Part shown: piece by piece, positions 8,112 through 15,991 of the stretch
Numbering within the stretch: position 1 is the stretch's first letter
Layout: the number at the start of each line of letters is the position of its first letter
From: CAYPIE01 sp964410665
GTDB lineage: Bacteria > Planctomycetota > Planctomycetia > Gemmatales > Gemmataceae
DNA: 36,551 bases
Reading direction: 5' to 3'
Assembly (NCBI GenBank): GCA_964410665.1
Contig: CAYPIE010000059.1
Span: 1-36,551, forward strand
Translations under genes and position numbers: made by a program
The notes under the pieces: generated by a model
What the model saw: only the letters and a program-made list of their open reading frames with translations
The model's database searches: none
Told to the model about the DNA's origin: nothing

Positions 8112-10166
8112 CCAATCCAGTGGGTAAATCTCCTCAAGCGGGACCTCCCACTGACCAATGCCCACGCTCACCACCGCAATCAGCTTGCGGTGATCGATGC
8201 GGACCACCCGACACGGTTGATCAAAGCGGGTGACTTTGACTTTCTCGTTCGGTTGAAGCTTGGCACGCATCTCACGCAACCGTTCCGCCTGCTTGGCCTG
8301 CACCGCCAGCTCGTTGACCTTGCGCTCGTACTCCTCGCGTTGCTTTGCCGCTTCCGCCTGAGCGGCCAGGGCTTCCGAACGCGCCTTCTCGGCATCCATC
8401 CGCAGATCCTGCAGCTGGCCCAACTCACGGGTCTTCCCTTTGCGGCGACGTAAGTACTTGTGAGCCCGGTTGATCAGGTCACGGGGCAGCTTGAGACGTC
8501 GGGCAATCTTCAGAGCGTTACTCATGCCAAACTGGCCAATGTACAGACGGTAGGTAGGCCGCAGCGTCTCGACGTCAAATTCGACTGCCCCGTTCTCCGC
8601 CCGATCATTGGAGAAGGCATAGGTCTTCAGATCGCCCAGGTGAGTGGTGACAATGGCTCGGCAACGACAGCGGTCCAAGTGGTCGAGAATCGCCCGGCCC
8701 AGCGCCGCCCCTTCGGTGGGGTCGGTGCCCGCACCCAATTCATCCAGCAGGATCAGACTATGTTGGTCCGCTTGTTGCAAGATGGTGGCGATACGCGAAA
8801 TATGCGAGCTGAACGTACTCAGCGATTGCTCGAGGCTTTGTTCATCGCCGATATCCGCGAGAACTCGGGTCAACACCGGGACCCGACTGCCATGGCCGGC
8901 TGGAATATGCATCCCCGACAGCCCCATCAACGCCAACAAGCCGGTGGTTTTCAGTGTCACCGTTTTGCCACCAGTGTTCGGCCCGGTGATGACCAGCAGG
9001 TTGAACGCCACGCCCAGATGCACATCAATGGGCACGACCTGGCGTGCCTTCGGGGTGTCATCCTCGGGTTCGGGCTTGGCCAACTTCGATTTACCGTTGT
9101 GAGAGCGATTGCTTTCCTTTGCCACAGGAGCGGCGGGAGGTGGCGGTGCGGGTGGAGCTGGGGGTAGGCGATGCAGGCCAAGGGCTTTGGCCTCCACGCG
9201 AAACAGATGTTCCAACAACGGATGGCGAGCATTGCGCAGATACAGCTTGCCCTCCGTGTTGACCTCCGGCTCGGTCATGCGATAGTCATTGCTGTAGCGG
9301 GCTTTGGCCGTCACCAGATCCACCTGGGCCATCACTTCTAAAGCAACGCCAAAGGGTACCGCGACCTTACCCACTTCATTACTCAGGCGACGGAGAATGC
9401 GGCGAATTTCTCGTTCCTCTTCTCCCTTGATGACCGTCTTCTCCGCACTCAGACGGGAAACCGAGGTCGGCTCAATGAACACGGTCTCGCCGGTCGAACT
9501 GGTGCGATGCACCACGCCGGGGAGCTTTTGTCGATGGTTGGCGGCCACGGGTAGGACGTAATGATCGCCGTTGACCGTGGCGTTGGGGTAACGCAGAATC
9601 TCGCGGATTTTTGGGTCGCGCAGCAGACGTTTGATCTCGTGTTGCACCCGCTCATCGATCTCAGCCAGGGCGTTGCGAATGCGCGCCAATTCGCGGCTGG
9701 CGTTATCGAGCAGGTGGCCGCGGGTGTCGATGCAGGCGGTGATCGTCTTGGCCACGAGGCCAAGGTCCTGGATCGGCGCCAGCATCTCGATGAGATTGCC
9801 CAGCCGCTCATCGATGCGCATGCGATAGCGGTACATCGCTCCGGTACAGTGCAGCGTCTCGGCCACCTCCAGGAGCTGCTCAGGAGCCAACATGGTGCCG
9901 ATGGCGGCTCGCCGCACCAACAGGCGAACATCGTGGAGACCACCAAACGGCGGCGATTGTCCAGCGCCGAGTGCCTCGGTCATTTCGGTGACCAGCACCA
10001 GTTCCCGGCGAATGGTGGCCACATCGGTGCCAGGTTCGATCTGGCGGGCCAGCTCCTTGCCCAGCGACGAGGCAGCATAGTCGGCCAAGAGCGTACGAAC
10101 TTTGTCGAACTCGAGCAGTTCCAGGGTATGGGCATCCATAATCGGGAGCGTTTCCACCTCGTTCAT
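8100..10166 (-). CDS. mutS2: MutS2-family ATPase lacking the Smr nuclease domain
   Basis: 688 aa. The N-terminal TLELLEFDKVRTLL block, the core and clamp region, then Walker A GPNTGGKT (about 395-405), a Walker B segment LILLDELGAGTDPTEGAALG (about 470-490) and the TTHLGDLK switch identify MutS2, which binds branched DNA or stalled and collided ribosomes. Typical MutS2 (about 780 aa) ends in a KOW-like segment and a C-terminal Smr domain; this protein stops after the beta-rich EVPLEEIYPLDWQGN tail and no Smr sequence follows in any frame before the neighbouring gene. A proline/alanine-rich insert with a KPEPEDD stretch (about 335-380) sits before the ATPase domain. The coiled coil at about 590-640 is charged. 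Start is ATG 10166; the internal ATG at residue 10 (MDAHTLELL) better matches the family start and is an alternative. Stands alone. Confidence 0.93.
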   Translation of the reverse strand: MNEVETLPIMDAHTLELLEFDKVRTLLADYAASSLGKELARQIEPGTDVATIRRELVLVTEMTEALGAGQSPPFGGLHDVRLLVRRAAIGTMLAPEQLLEVAETLHCTGAMYRYRMRIDERLGNLIEMLAPIQDLGLVAKTITACIDTRGHLLDNASRELARIRNALAEIDERVQHEIKRLLRDPKIREILRYPNATVNGDHYVLPVAANHRQKLPGVVHRTSSTGETVFIEPTSVSRLSAEKTVIKGEEEREIRRILRRLSNEVGKVAVPFGVALEVMAQVDLVTAKARYSNDYRMTEPEVNTEGKLYLRNARHPLLEHLFRVEAKALGLHRLPPAPPAPPPPAAPVAKESNRSHNGKSKLAKPEPEDDTPKARQVVPIDVHLGVAFNLLVITGPNTGGKTVTLKTTGLLALMGLSGMHIPAGHGSRVPVLTRVLADIGDEQSLEQSLSTFSSHISRIATILQQADQHSLILLDELGAGTDPTEGAALGRAILDHLDRCRCRAIVTTHLGDLKTYAFSNDRAENGAVEFDVETLRPTYRLYIGQFGMSNALKIARRLKLPRDLINRAHKYLRRRKGKTRELGQLQDLRMDAEKARSEALAAQAEAAKQREEYERKVNELAVQAKQAERLREMRAKLQPNEKVKVTRFDQPCRVVRIDHRKLIAVVSVGIGQWEVPLEEIYPLDWQGN

Positions 10167-10364
10167 GCAGCAAGGAGAGTGTTCCCCGGCGGCGGGTTCG
10201 CCGGGGGTTTCCAGTATTGTAGGCTGTGGCGGGAGATTTCGCCTCTCGGACCGGGGTGCTGGACAAAAGGCGGGTGGCTAGAATGATCGAAGGAAGGTTG
10301 AACCGGAATCAACCTCCACTGCAAACCGGGCGCGAGCCGGCGGCAAGCCTTGGACGCCCCAATT

Positions 10365-10401
10365 GCTACACGGTCCCAGCATAGACCTGGGATCGTGTAG
10401 C
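10365..10401 (+). promoter_or_regulatory. strong 15-bp hairpin in the leader of the orphan small gene
   Basis: Left arm GCTACACGGTCCCAG (10365-10379), 7-nt loop, right arm CTGGGATCGTGTAGC (10387-10401). All 15 positions pair in RNA, one as G-U. It ends 5 nt before the AGAAAGG ribosome site of the small gene at 10422. There is no U-run, so it is more likely a structured leader or protein-binding site than an intrinsic terminator. It also lies upstream of the divergent mutS2. Confidence 0.55.
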
Positions 10402-10421
10402 AAACCGAGAAAGGCCTTGTC

Positions 10422-10748
10422 ATGGCGGCGTGGCACCGAAGTCACAACATTTCGGGTACGGTTCATATCCTCGACCGCCTTGAAGTGTGGTTGCAGGTTG
10501 CACGCAGCGTTTTGGAGACAGAGAACGTGGGGCCCATCGGCCATACGACCGGAGCGATCAGCGTTGTTGCCTCCTCGCCGATCGCGGATCTCGTCTCCTC
10601 AGGGTTTGAAGTCCACGATTACTGGGTTCTGGTTCCCGGCGAACTTGCACCTCGGCAGGCGTTCGTCGATCATCTCGAAGCGGCTCTCCTTGGACACAAT
10701 TTGTCTTACTCTCTGACGGTGCATGAAACCGTTCAGATGCTCCCCTGA
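10422..10748 (+). CDS. small protein of unknown function
   Basis: 108 aa, not recognised. Support for a real gene is a good ribosome site (AGAAAGG, 8 nt before the ATG), its placement in a gap with nothing better on the opposite strand, and a balanced soluble composition with alternating hydrophobics (HILDRLEVWLQVARSV, then a segment VHDYWVLVPGELAPRQ and a terminal acidic helix). No signal peptide or membrane span is seen, and the pattern of alternating beta and helix suggests a small alpha/beta fold. It is transcribed away from mutS2 and converges on the DUF2092 gene. A strong hairpin precedes it. It could still be spurious. Confidence 0.5.
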   Translation: MAAWHRSHNISGTVHILDRLEVWLQVARSVLETENVGPIGHTTGAISVVASSPIADLVSSGFEVHDYWVLVPGELAPRQAFVDHLEAALLGHNLSYSLTVHETVQMLP

Positions 10749-10836
10749 GTGATTGGGAGTTGACTCAAGCAATTCCGGGTCATGTCCACGTTCATCGCCC
10801 AACCCCCGCGTTGCCCACCCGCGGTTCCCGGCTCAT

Positions 10837-12327
10837 TCATCCCCCCGCGTCCGCGGCAGCGACGTGGTCACGGAACTTCGTCAGCAAGTGGTCCAGCTGC
10901 TTTCGGGTCTTTTCCCGGGCGGCCAGGTCCTCCTGGAACCAGTTGCGGCCTTCGAGGACGGCTTCGAGGGCGGGGAGGAATTGCTGCTTGGGGTCCTGGA
11001 TCAGGCCGGTGTCGACCCGCTGCACCAGGCCGTCTCGGCTCACGAGATAGGTCTGCACCAGATCGCCCAATTGGAAGTCAGTCGGCTTGAGCGGGTTCCA
11101 CAGATAGGTCGACTCGGTGCCCTTTTCGAAGGGCCCTTTACCTTGCATACCGTCGAGTATTTCCGGCGGGTCGTCGAGCTCGGAGACGTACTTGCGGACC
11201 TTGGCACGGGCCTCGGGGCCGACCTGGACGGCAACGAAGCGCACCCCCTTGTTCGCGTATTGCGGCTTGTACTTGCCGAGCTTCTCCCAGAGGTAGCGCA
11301 GGCTCGTGTATCGGGCGTCCCAAAAGATCAGCACCAACGGCCCTTCGCCGAGCAACGCTGCCGAGTTGATGACCGCGCCGGACGCATCGTTCGCCCGGAA
11401 CTTCGGCAGCGGTTTGCCGGCCATCGGGTTGGCCGCATCATCGTTCCGGTCGAACAGCGGGCCGGGGCCGGCCACCAGTTGGGCCCCGTCCGGGATCGAC
11501 GGCCGTAGCGCGGCTTCGGCCTTCGGCCCGGCGAACGACCACGAGCGGAACGCCAGGTAGGAGTCCGAGGGGCGGTCCCGGCCGACCAGGCTGGGAAACA
11601 GCCGGTCGAAGTAGACCTTGATCCGCAGCAGCACCGGGCGTTCCCCCTTGGCGATGTACAGATCCCACTTGTAGCCCAAGAACGCCCGCTCGCCCTCGGT
11701 GTCGGCCGAAAGGCGAACGCAATGGGCGTCGACGCCGCCGACCTGGGTCGTCCCCCGGTAGGAAACCTGACTGGAGGCGACCAGCCTCTTGACCGATTCC
11801 GGGTCGAGCAAGAGGATCCAGCGCTTCAGGTCGGGCCGCCACGGGTCCCGGGTGACCAGCAGCGGGGAGCGGGCCATGTCCCGAAAATTTGTCGGCGCCT
11901 CGGCCAGGCAAAAGCGGTCCCACTCGCAACGCATGAGGTACTTGCCGTCGCAGCGGACGAGGTAGCGGTAGCCCCGGTTGACGTCCCCTTCGGCCAGCTG
12001 GTCACAGTCAAAGACAAACCGGTTCGGGCCGGCAAAGGCGAATTCCGCCGTCGCGGTGTTGTGGATCCAACCCATGGTCCCCTGCTCTTCGGTGCGGAGT
12101 TTCACCTGACACCAGGCCGACGGCTGGGACGCAAAAAACCGGGCCGTCGACAGCAACACCTCGACACCTTGGCGTGCCGAGGCATCCGCCTGTGGGTTGG
12201 CCGCGCGTTCGGCCGCCGGCTGGGGCTTGACGGGTGGTTTCGCTCGGGGCTCTTGGGCCGCCGACTCGGCAAGGCTCACCCCGAGGGCGAGCGTGACAAC
12301 GAAGCAAGCGTGGGTCGTGGTAATCAC
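10837..12327 (-). CDS. exported DUF2092 (LolA-like) protein with C-terminal redoxin-like fold
   Basis: 496 aa from the GTG at 12327, which follows GGGAGAG; an ATG 13 codons further up would prepend a basic stretch without RBS. Residues 2-25 form a signal peptide (ITTTHACFVVTLALGVSLAES then AAQEP). Residues about 50-310 resemble DUF2092, a LolA/outer-membrane-lipoprotein-carrier-like beta sheet ('FVFDCDQLAEG', 'YRYLVRCDGKYLM', 'VDAHCVRLSADTEG'). From about 320 a PLPKFRANDASGAVINSAAL segment followed by PLVLIFWDARYTSLRYLWEKL and VRFVAVQVGPEA has the AhpC/TSA-redoxin layout, but the position of the CxxC reads as ARYTS, so no redox pair exists. Probable periplasmic or envelope role. Lies 108 bp downstream of the esterase gene, same strand. 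The domain call is from memory of family patterns. Confidence 0.75.
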   Translation of the reverse strand: MITTTHACFVVTLALGVSLAESAAQEPRAKPPVKPQPAAERAANPQADASARQGVEVLLSTARFFASQPSAWCQVKLRTEEQGTMGWIHNTATAEFAFAGPNRFVFDCDQLAEGDVNRGYRYLVRCDGKYLMRCEWDRFCLAEAPTNFRDMARSPLLVTRDPWRPDLKRWILLLDPESVKRLVASSQVSYRGTTQVGGVDAHCVRLSADTEGERAFLGYKWDLYIAKGERPVLLRIKVYFDRLFPSLVGRDRPSDSYLAFRSWSFAGPKAEAALRPSIPDGAQLVAGPGPLFDRNDDAANPMAGKPLPKFRANDASGAVINSAALLGEGPLVLIFWDARYTSLRYLWEKLGKYKPQYANKGVRFVAVQVGPEARAKVRKYVSELDDPPEILDGMQGKGPFEKGTESTYLWNPLKPTDFQLGDLVQTYLVSRDGLVQRVDTGLIQDPKQQFLPALEAVLEGRNWFQEDLAAREKTRKQLDHLLTKFRDHVAAADAGG

Positions 12328-12435
12328 ATGGCTCTCCCGGAAAGGACGAAATGGGCGGTCTAACACTGTTTCGTCGGTCAGACGCCATCGGATTCATCCC
12401 GGGGAGATTCCAGGTGACCACCGCCCTTCGCGGGC

Positions 12436-13449
12436 TCAGCGCTCAGCCGTCCGGGCGGGCGCGGCGTTGAGAAACTCCCCGATCCGCTTCATGCCGTCGA
12501 AGTCCCGGCAGGTTTTCCCGACCAGGGCCTCGGGGATCACCTGGGGTAGACCGGGGATGGTGTGGCCACCGCCGATGACCTTGATTAGGGTGACGCTCCC
12601 CTGGCCGGGCTTGCCGAGCCATTCGTACACCTCGGCGGTGCAGCCGTCGTCGGGGTCCGTGTCGGGGAGTTTACTGACCTTGGGGTCCCGGTCGAGGCCT
12701 TGCAGCTTGGCCAGTTCGCGCGCGGTCTGCTCGGTGGGCAGTAGCTTGATCCGCTCGCGGTTGCCCTCAGGCCGACGGAGCCAGCTGAGCGCGGCGCCGC
12801 CGTACTTCATCCAGTTATCGGCGGTGCCGTTCATGATCAGGACGTGCGTCGGCCGGCGGAGCTGGTAACCCTTCCAGATGTGCGAGGGCAAGCCTGCGAT
12901 GGCGATGACACCGAGGTTGATCTTGTCGTTAAGTTCGGACAGGGCCTGGAAGGCCATCATGCCGCCGCGGGAGACGCCGGCGATGGCCACGCGGGAGGGA
13001 TCAGCCCCTTCGTTTTCGACGGCGAGATCGATCAAAGCTTCGATAAAGGCGATGTCGTCGATACTCGGATCTCGGGGCCTGTCCGACCAGGCCGGCTTGG
13101 GCAGGCCGCCGACGTTCCAGGCCTTGTCGATGGCGTTGGGGGCGATGGCGATCCACGGTGGCTTGGTCTCGGTGTTACTGAGCTTGGCCTTGCCGCCGCC
13201 GCCGTGCAGGTAAATCATCAGTGGATGCTTGCTGCCATCGGCCGGTGGCGTCTTCGGCACCCGGATCAGATAGTCCCGTTCCCGGCCTGCGATCGTCATC
13301 GTGTGGCGTTCAATCACGCCGGGCTTGGCCTTGGGGGAGTCCTTGGCCTCCTCGGCCAGGCCAGGCCGGGCAGAACCAAGCGTGCCCAAAAGAGAAAGGT
13401 TCGCGAGAATCGCGAATCCACTTACGCATATTCGCCTAGAAAATAGCAT
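12436..13449 (-). CDS. secreted alpha/beta-hydrolase, LpqC / PHB-depolymerase / feruloyl-esterase-like
   Basis: 337 aa with an N-terminal signal peptide (MLFSRRICVSGFAILANLSLLGTL..., cleavage near GLAEE). The catalytic triad is visible: nucleophile in GVSRGG (about 160), an aspartate in NGTADNWMKYGG (about 212) and a histidine in GGGHTIPGLPQV (about 302). The oxyanion segment YLHGGGG (about 79-85) is typical of the polyhydroxybutyrate-depolymerase/LpqC esterase group (CE1-like). It probably hydrolyses ester bonds of polymers or plant-derived esters outside the cytoplasmic membrane; the substrate cannot be read from the sequence. The same-strand DUF2092 gene follows by 108 bp and may be cotranscribed. 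GGGAG lies about 5 nt before the ATG. Local GC looks somewhat higher than in flanking genes, an impression not measured here. Confidence 0.85.
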   Translation of the reverse strand: MLFSRRICVSGFAILANLSLLGTLGSARPGLAEEAKDSPKAKPGVIERHTMTIAGRERDYLIRVPKTPPADGSKHPLMIYLHGGGGKAKLSNTETKPPWIAIAPNAIDKAWNVGGLPKPAWSDRPRDPSIDDIAFIEALIDLAVENEGADPSRVAIAGVSRGGMMAFQALSELNDKINLGVIAIAGLPSHIWKGYQLRRPTHVLIMNGTADNWMKYGGAALSWLRRPEGNRERIKLLPTEQTARELAKLQGLDRDPKVSKLPDTDPDDGCTAEVYEWLGKPGQGSVTLIKVIGGGHTIPGLPQVIPEALVGKTCRDFDGMKRIGEFLNAAPARTAER

Positions 13450-13523
13450 GGATAACTCCCCTTTATTTGAAGCATCTTTAGGGAACTACCCAGGAACAAG
13501 AATGAGGTTTCAGCTGCGTGGCC

Positions 13524-15587
13524 TTAGCCATCGCGGTGATCGTGAACCAAGACCACCCGGAAGCCTAGGTTGGCCGCTTTGTGCTCCGGCGGCAGGCCCA
13601 TGCGGGCGGCCGCGCGGCACTCGGTCATACGCGACATCCAGCAGCCGCCACGGGCGACCTTGAGCATACCGCGTGCTGGGCCTTGAGGGTCAGCGGCTGG
13701 ACTTTCAAAATAATAGTATTCATCGTACCAATCCTGGCACCACTCCAGCACGTTGCCGTGCATGTCCTGTAAGTGGAAGCCATTCGGCATGGTGCGGGCG
13801 ACTGGCTGCGTCGCTTCCGGCGGATCATCCGCGTCCTCGGCGAAGTGCGCGGTGGCCGAGCTGAGCGAACTACCGAAGGCGTACGGCTGCTTGCTGCCCG
13901 CACGGCAAGCATACTCCCACTCGGCCTCGGTCGGCAGCCGGTAGGTCCGACCAGCCCGCTGTTCGGCGGACAACTCAGAAAGCCGCACGCAGAACTCGAC
14001 CGCCTGTTCCCAGGTCACCTGCTCGACCGGACACTCGTCGGCGTCCTCATCGAGCTGCTGAAACTTCGACGGGTTAAAGCCCATGAGCTTGGCAAATTGT
14101 GCTTGCGTCACGGGCGTGCCACCGAGGTAAAAGCCGTGGCGGAGCGTGACCGGATGCTTGGGCCCTTCATCTTCGCGATGACCGTACTCATCGGGGTCCG
14201 AGCCCATGGCAAAGCTGCCCGGTTTGACATACATGAAACACATGCCCAGGGCGTTGCGGAGCGTCAGATCGTGCACCGCCTGGTCCTCGACATCGTCTTC
14301 GTCGGCGTGCGCAGCGACCTTGGTCGGCTTGCTCGGCGGGTGAAGAATCTCCTCGATGCGCTCGAGCAGTTCCTGGCCGTTGGCCGGCCGGCGGTCCGGC
14401 CGGGTGGCCAGGCAGGACTCGAGCAGGTGCGCCTGGGCCTCGCTGAAGCCGTGGTGGGCGAACTCCCCGTACCAGTCGTGGCCCACGGGCGGGCTGGCGT
14501 GTGGGTCTAGGGTCAGCAGCTGATACCAGATCGAGCCCAGGGCATAAACGTCATCACGTGGGTCAGGCCGGTGCCGCTTAATCTGTTGCGGCGAGGCGTA
14601 CAAGGGCGTGTGTGCGCCGTTGATTGCCTCATGAAAATATTCCCCAGAGCGGGTGCCGTGGCGGACGTGTTCCAGGTTGACCTCGGCCGACAGCGCCCCC
14701 CAGCCCAGGTCGCTGACCCAGAGGGTAAATTTGCCCGAGCCGGTCGGCTTGAACAAAATGTTGCTCGGTTTGAGGTCGCGGTGCACCAGGCCCAGACGGT
14801 GCAGCCCGGCCAGGATCTGGGCGATGCGCCGCACCAGCTTCAGTGCGACCTCGGGCCGGGGCTTGTCGCTCTGCCAGTGCAGCTCGCGCATGCACCCGGT
14901 CAGGTCGTAGCCGTCCAGGGCATCCGTCTCAATACAAACCGGGTCGGTGTCGAGGTGCACCGCCCGGATCGGGATGACGCCCGTGGGCAGGTCGATCTCG
15001 GCCAGTTCGGTCAGTTCGACGGCATGCCGCCGCAGCGTGTCGGCCTCGTCGGTGCCGTAGATGAACTTGAGCTGGTTGGGTGAGCGTTCGGGCTGACGTT
15101 CGTCCCAGCCCTGCCAAACCTCGGTGGCCCGGCCGTTGCCGATCCAGTCGTTGAGCTCCCAGTTACCCAGGCCAGCCAGCCGCTGGGTGCGTTGCAGCTG
15201 ACAGGGGCGTGACGGCAAAAAGGCAAGCAAGTCGACCGGTTCGTCGATATGGAAGCCGCGCGGCAAGCTATCGCCGTCGGGATCGCTGGGTCGCCGACAA
15301 GTGCGGCGCACCGCGGCAGGCAGTTGCTGTAAATAGCAAACGACCTCGGGCGGGAGGCTGTTCGCAGAGCGCCATTCCAGGTCGGCCGTCGAGGCGTGCA
15401 ACAGTTGCTCAAACGCCTGCTGGAACTCCGCGTCGCCCCAACGTAGCGCTTCGGTAAGTTCGTGGTAGAGCGTGTTGGCAATGGTGGGGAGGAAGACGGC
15501 AAGGGGTTGCTCACCGGCAAAGGCGGGTTGGCCGTGCTGGCTCAACACGCCCCCGGCACGTTCGAAAAAAGCCTGCATCAGGGACAT
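13524..15587 (-). CDS. Ser/Thr protein kinase fused to an FGE/sulfatase-modifying-factor-type domain
   Basis: 687 aa from the ATG at 15587, which has GGAG 6 nt upstream; the longer open frame to 15881 runs through AT-rich non-family sequence. Residues 1-135 are a conserved-looking helical region of unknown function (MSLMQAFFERAGGVLSQHG start). A kinase domain follows (about 140-425): GNG loop with a downstream lysine in QLKFIYG, HRDLKPSNILF (about 268-278), DLG instead of DFG (about 292), and YASPQQIKRHRPDPRDDVYALG. Residues about 445-687 are a formylglycine-generating-enzyme-type domain (GSFAMGSDPDEYG, YRLPTEAEWEYACRAG, DMHGNVLEWCQDWYDE, LGFRVV). In true FGE two cysteines sit in GGSxxC...C; here the block reads GGCWMSRMTEC, so the first active cysteine is replaced by Ser. 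It is therefore unlikely to be a sulfatase activator. No transmembrane span is seen. Confidence 0.88.
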   Translation of the reverse strand: MSLMQAFFERAGGVLSQHGQPAFAGEQPLAVFLPTIANTLYHELTEALRWGDAEFQQAFEQLLHASTADLEWRSANSLPPEVVCYLQQLPAAVRRTCRRPSDPDGDSLPRGFHIDEPVDLLAFLPSRPCQLQRTQRLAGLGNWELNDWIGNGRATEVWQGWDERQPERSPNQLKFIYGTDEADTLRRHAVELTELAEIDLPTGVIPIRAVHLDTDPVCIETDALDGYDLTGCMRELHWQSDKPRPEVALKLVRRIAQILAGLHRLGLVHRDLKPSNILFKPTGSGKFTLWVSDLGWGALSAEVNLEHVRHGTRSGEYFHEAINGAHTPLYASPQQIKRHRPDPRDDVYALGSIWYQLLTLDPHASPPVGHDWYGEFAHHGFSEAQAHLLESCLATRPDRRPANGQELLERIEEILHPPSKPTKVAAHADEDDVEDQAVHDLTLRNALGMCFMYVKPGSFAMGSDPDEYGHREDEGPKHPVTLRHGFYLGGTPVTQAQFAKLMGFNPSKFQQLDEDADECPVEQVTWEQAVEFCVRLSELSAEQRAGRTYRLPTEAEWEYACRAGSKQPYAFGSSLSSATAHFAEDADDPPEATQPVARTMPNGFHLQDMHGNVLEWCQDWYDEYYYFESPAADPQGPARGMLKVARGGCWMSRMTECRAAARMGLPPEHKAANLGFRVVLVHDHRDG

Positions 15588-15991
15588 GGGAGTCTCCATG
15601 TCTTGCGAGTCAATGAAACGGAGAGGAAAAAGGTGCATCTTTGATATTACCTGCAATTGCGCCGCAAGAAAAGCCAGATGTAAAGTTTGGAAATGTTGCA
15701 CGGTGGCACGAGATGTCGCAGCGAGCGACTCATACCGATCCCGTCGGATAACTGATAAAAATGTGATCAAAACAGGATTGAAAGCCAGTAAAAACAATTC
15801 CGTATTGAAGCTTCGTATGCAGAAAGAAACTGAACCGACCTCGTCGAGGCGATTCTCCGCTACGAAGTAAGCCCCGGACAAATGTCCGGGGCGATTTTGA
15901 CTCAGAGCCTCATGACGCTGAGCAGTTGGTTTTCTCTTCGAGCGAGCCCCCGAGGTACTTCCGGGGTTCTCAACGACGGTTCGAGCAGACC
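15588..15991. other. intergenic region between kinase-FGE and beta-roll gene 1
   Basis: 404 bp, AT-rich near the kinase start (15600-15870), holding presumably the kinase promoter, although no consensus pair stands out. The opposite-strand and upstream open frames here have no RBS or family features. The terminator-like hairpin at 15871-15892 belongs to the neighbouring gene; a weaker 5-bp hairpin lies at 15948-15966. Confidence 0.5.
15871..15892 (-). terminator. GC-rich hairpin downstream of beta-roll gene 1
   Basis: GCCCCGGAC, AAAT loop, GTCCGGGGC: a perfect 9-bp stem, 100 nt past the stop codon of the 15992-18298 gene. TTACTTCG follows on the minus strand; on the plus strand GATTTTG follows. 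All three beta-roll genes have such a hairpin downstream. Confidence 0.5.

Noticed and set aside
13524..15587. Active sulfatase-maturing enzyme
   Set aside because: The first active-site cysteine position holds Ser and no sulfatase gene is nearby.
15588..15881. N-terminal extension of the kinase-FGE gene
   Set aside because: The 98 extra codons lie in AT-rich sequence unlike the rest of the gene and have no ribosome site at the upstream start.
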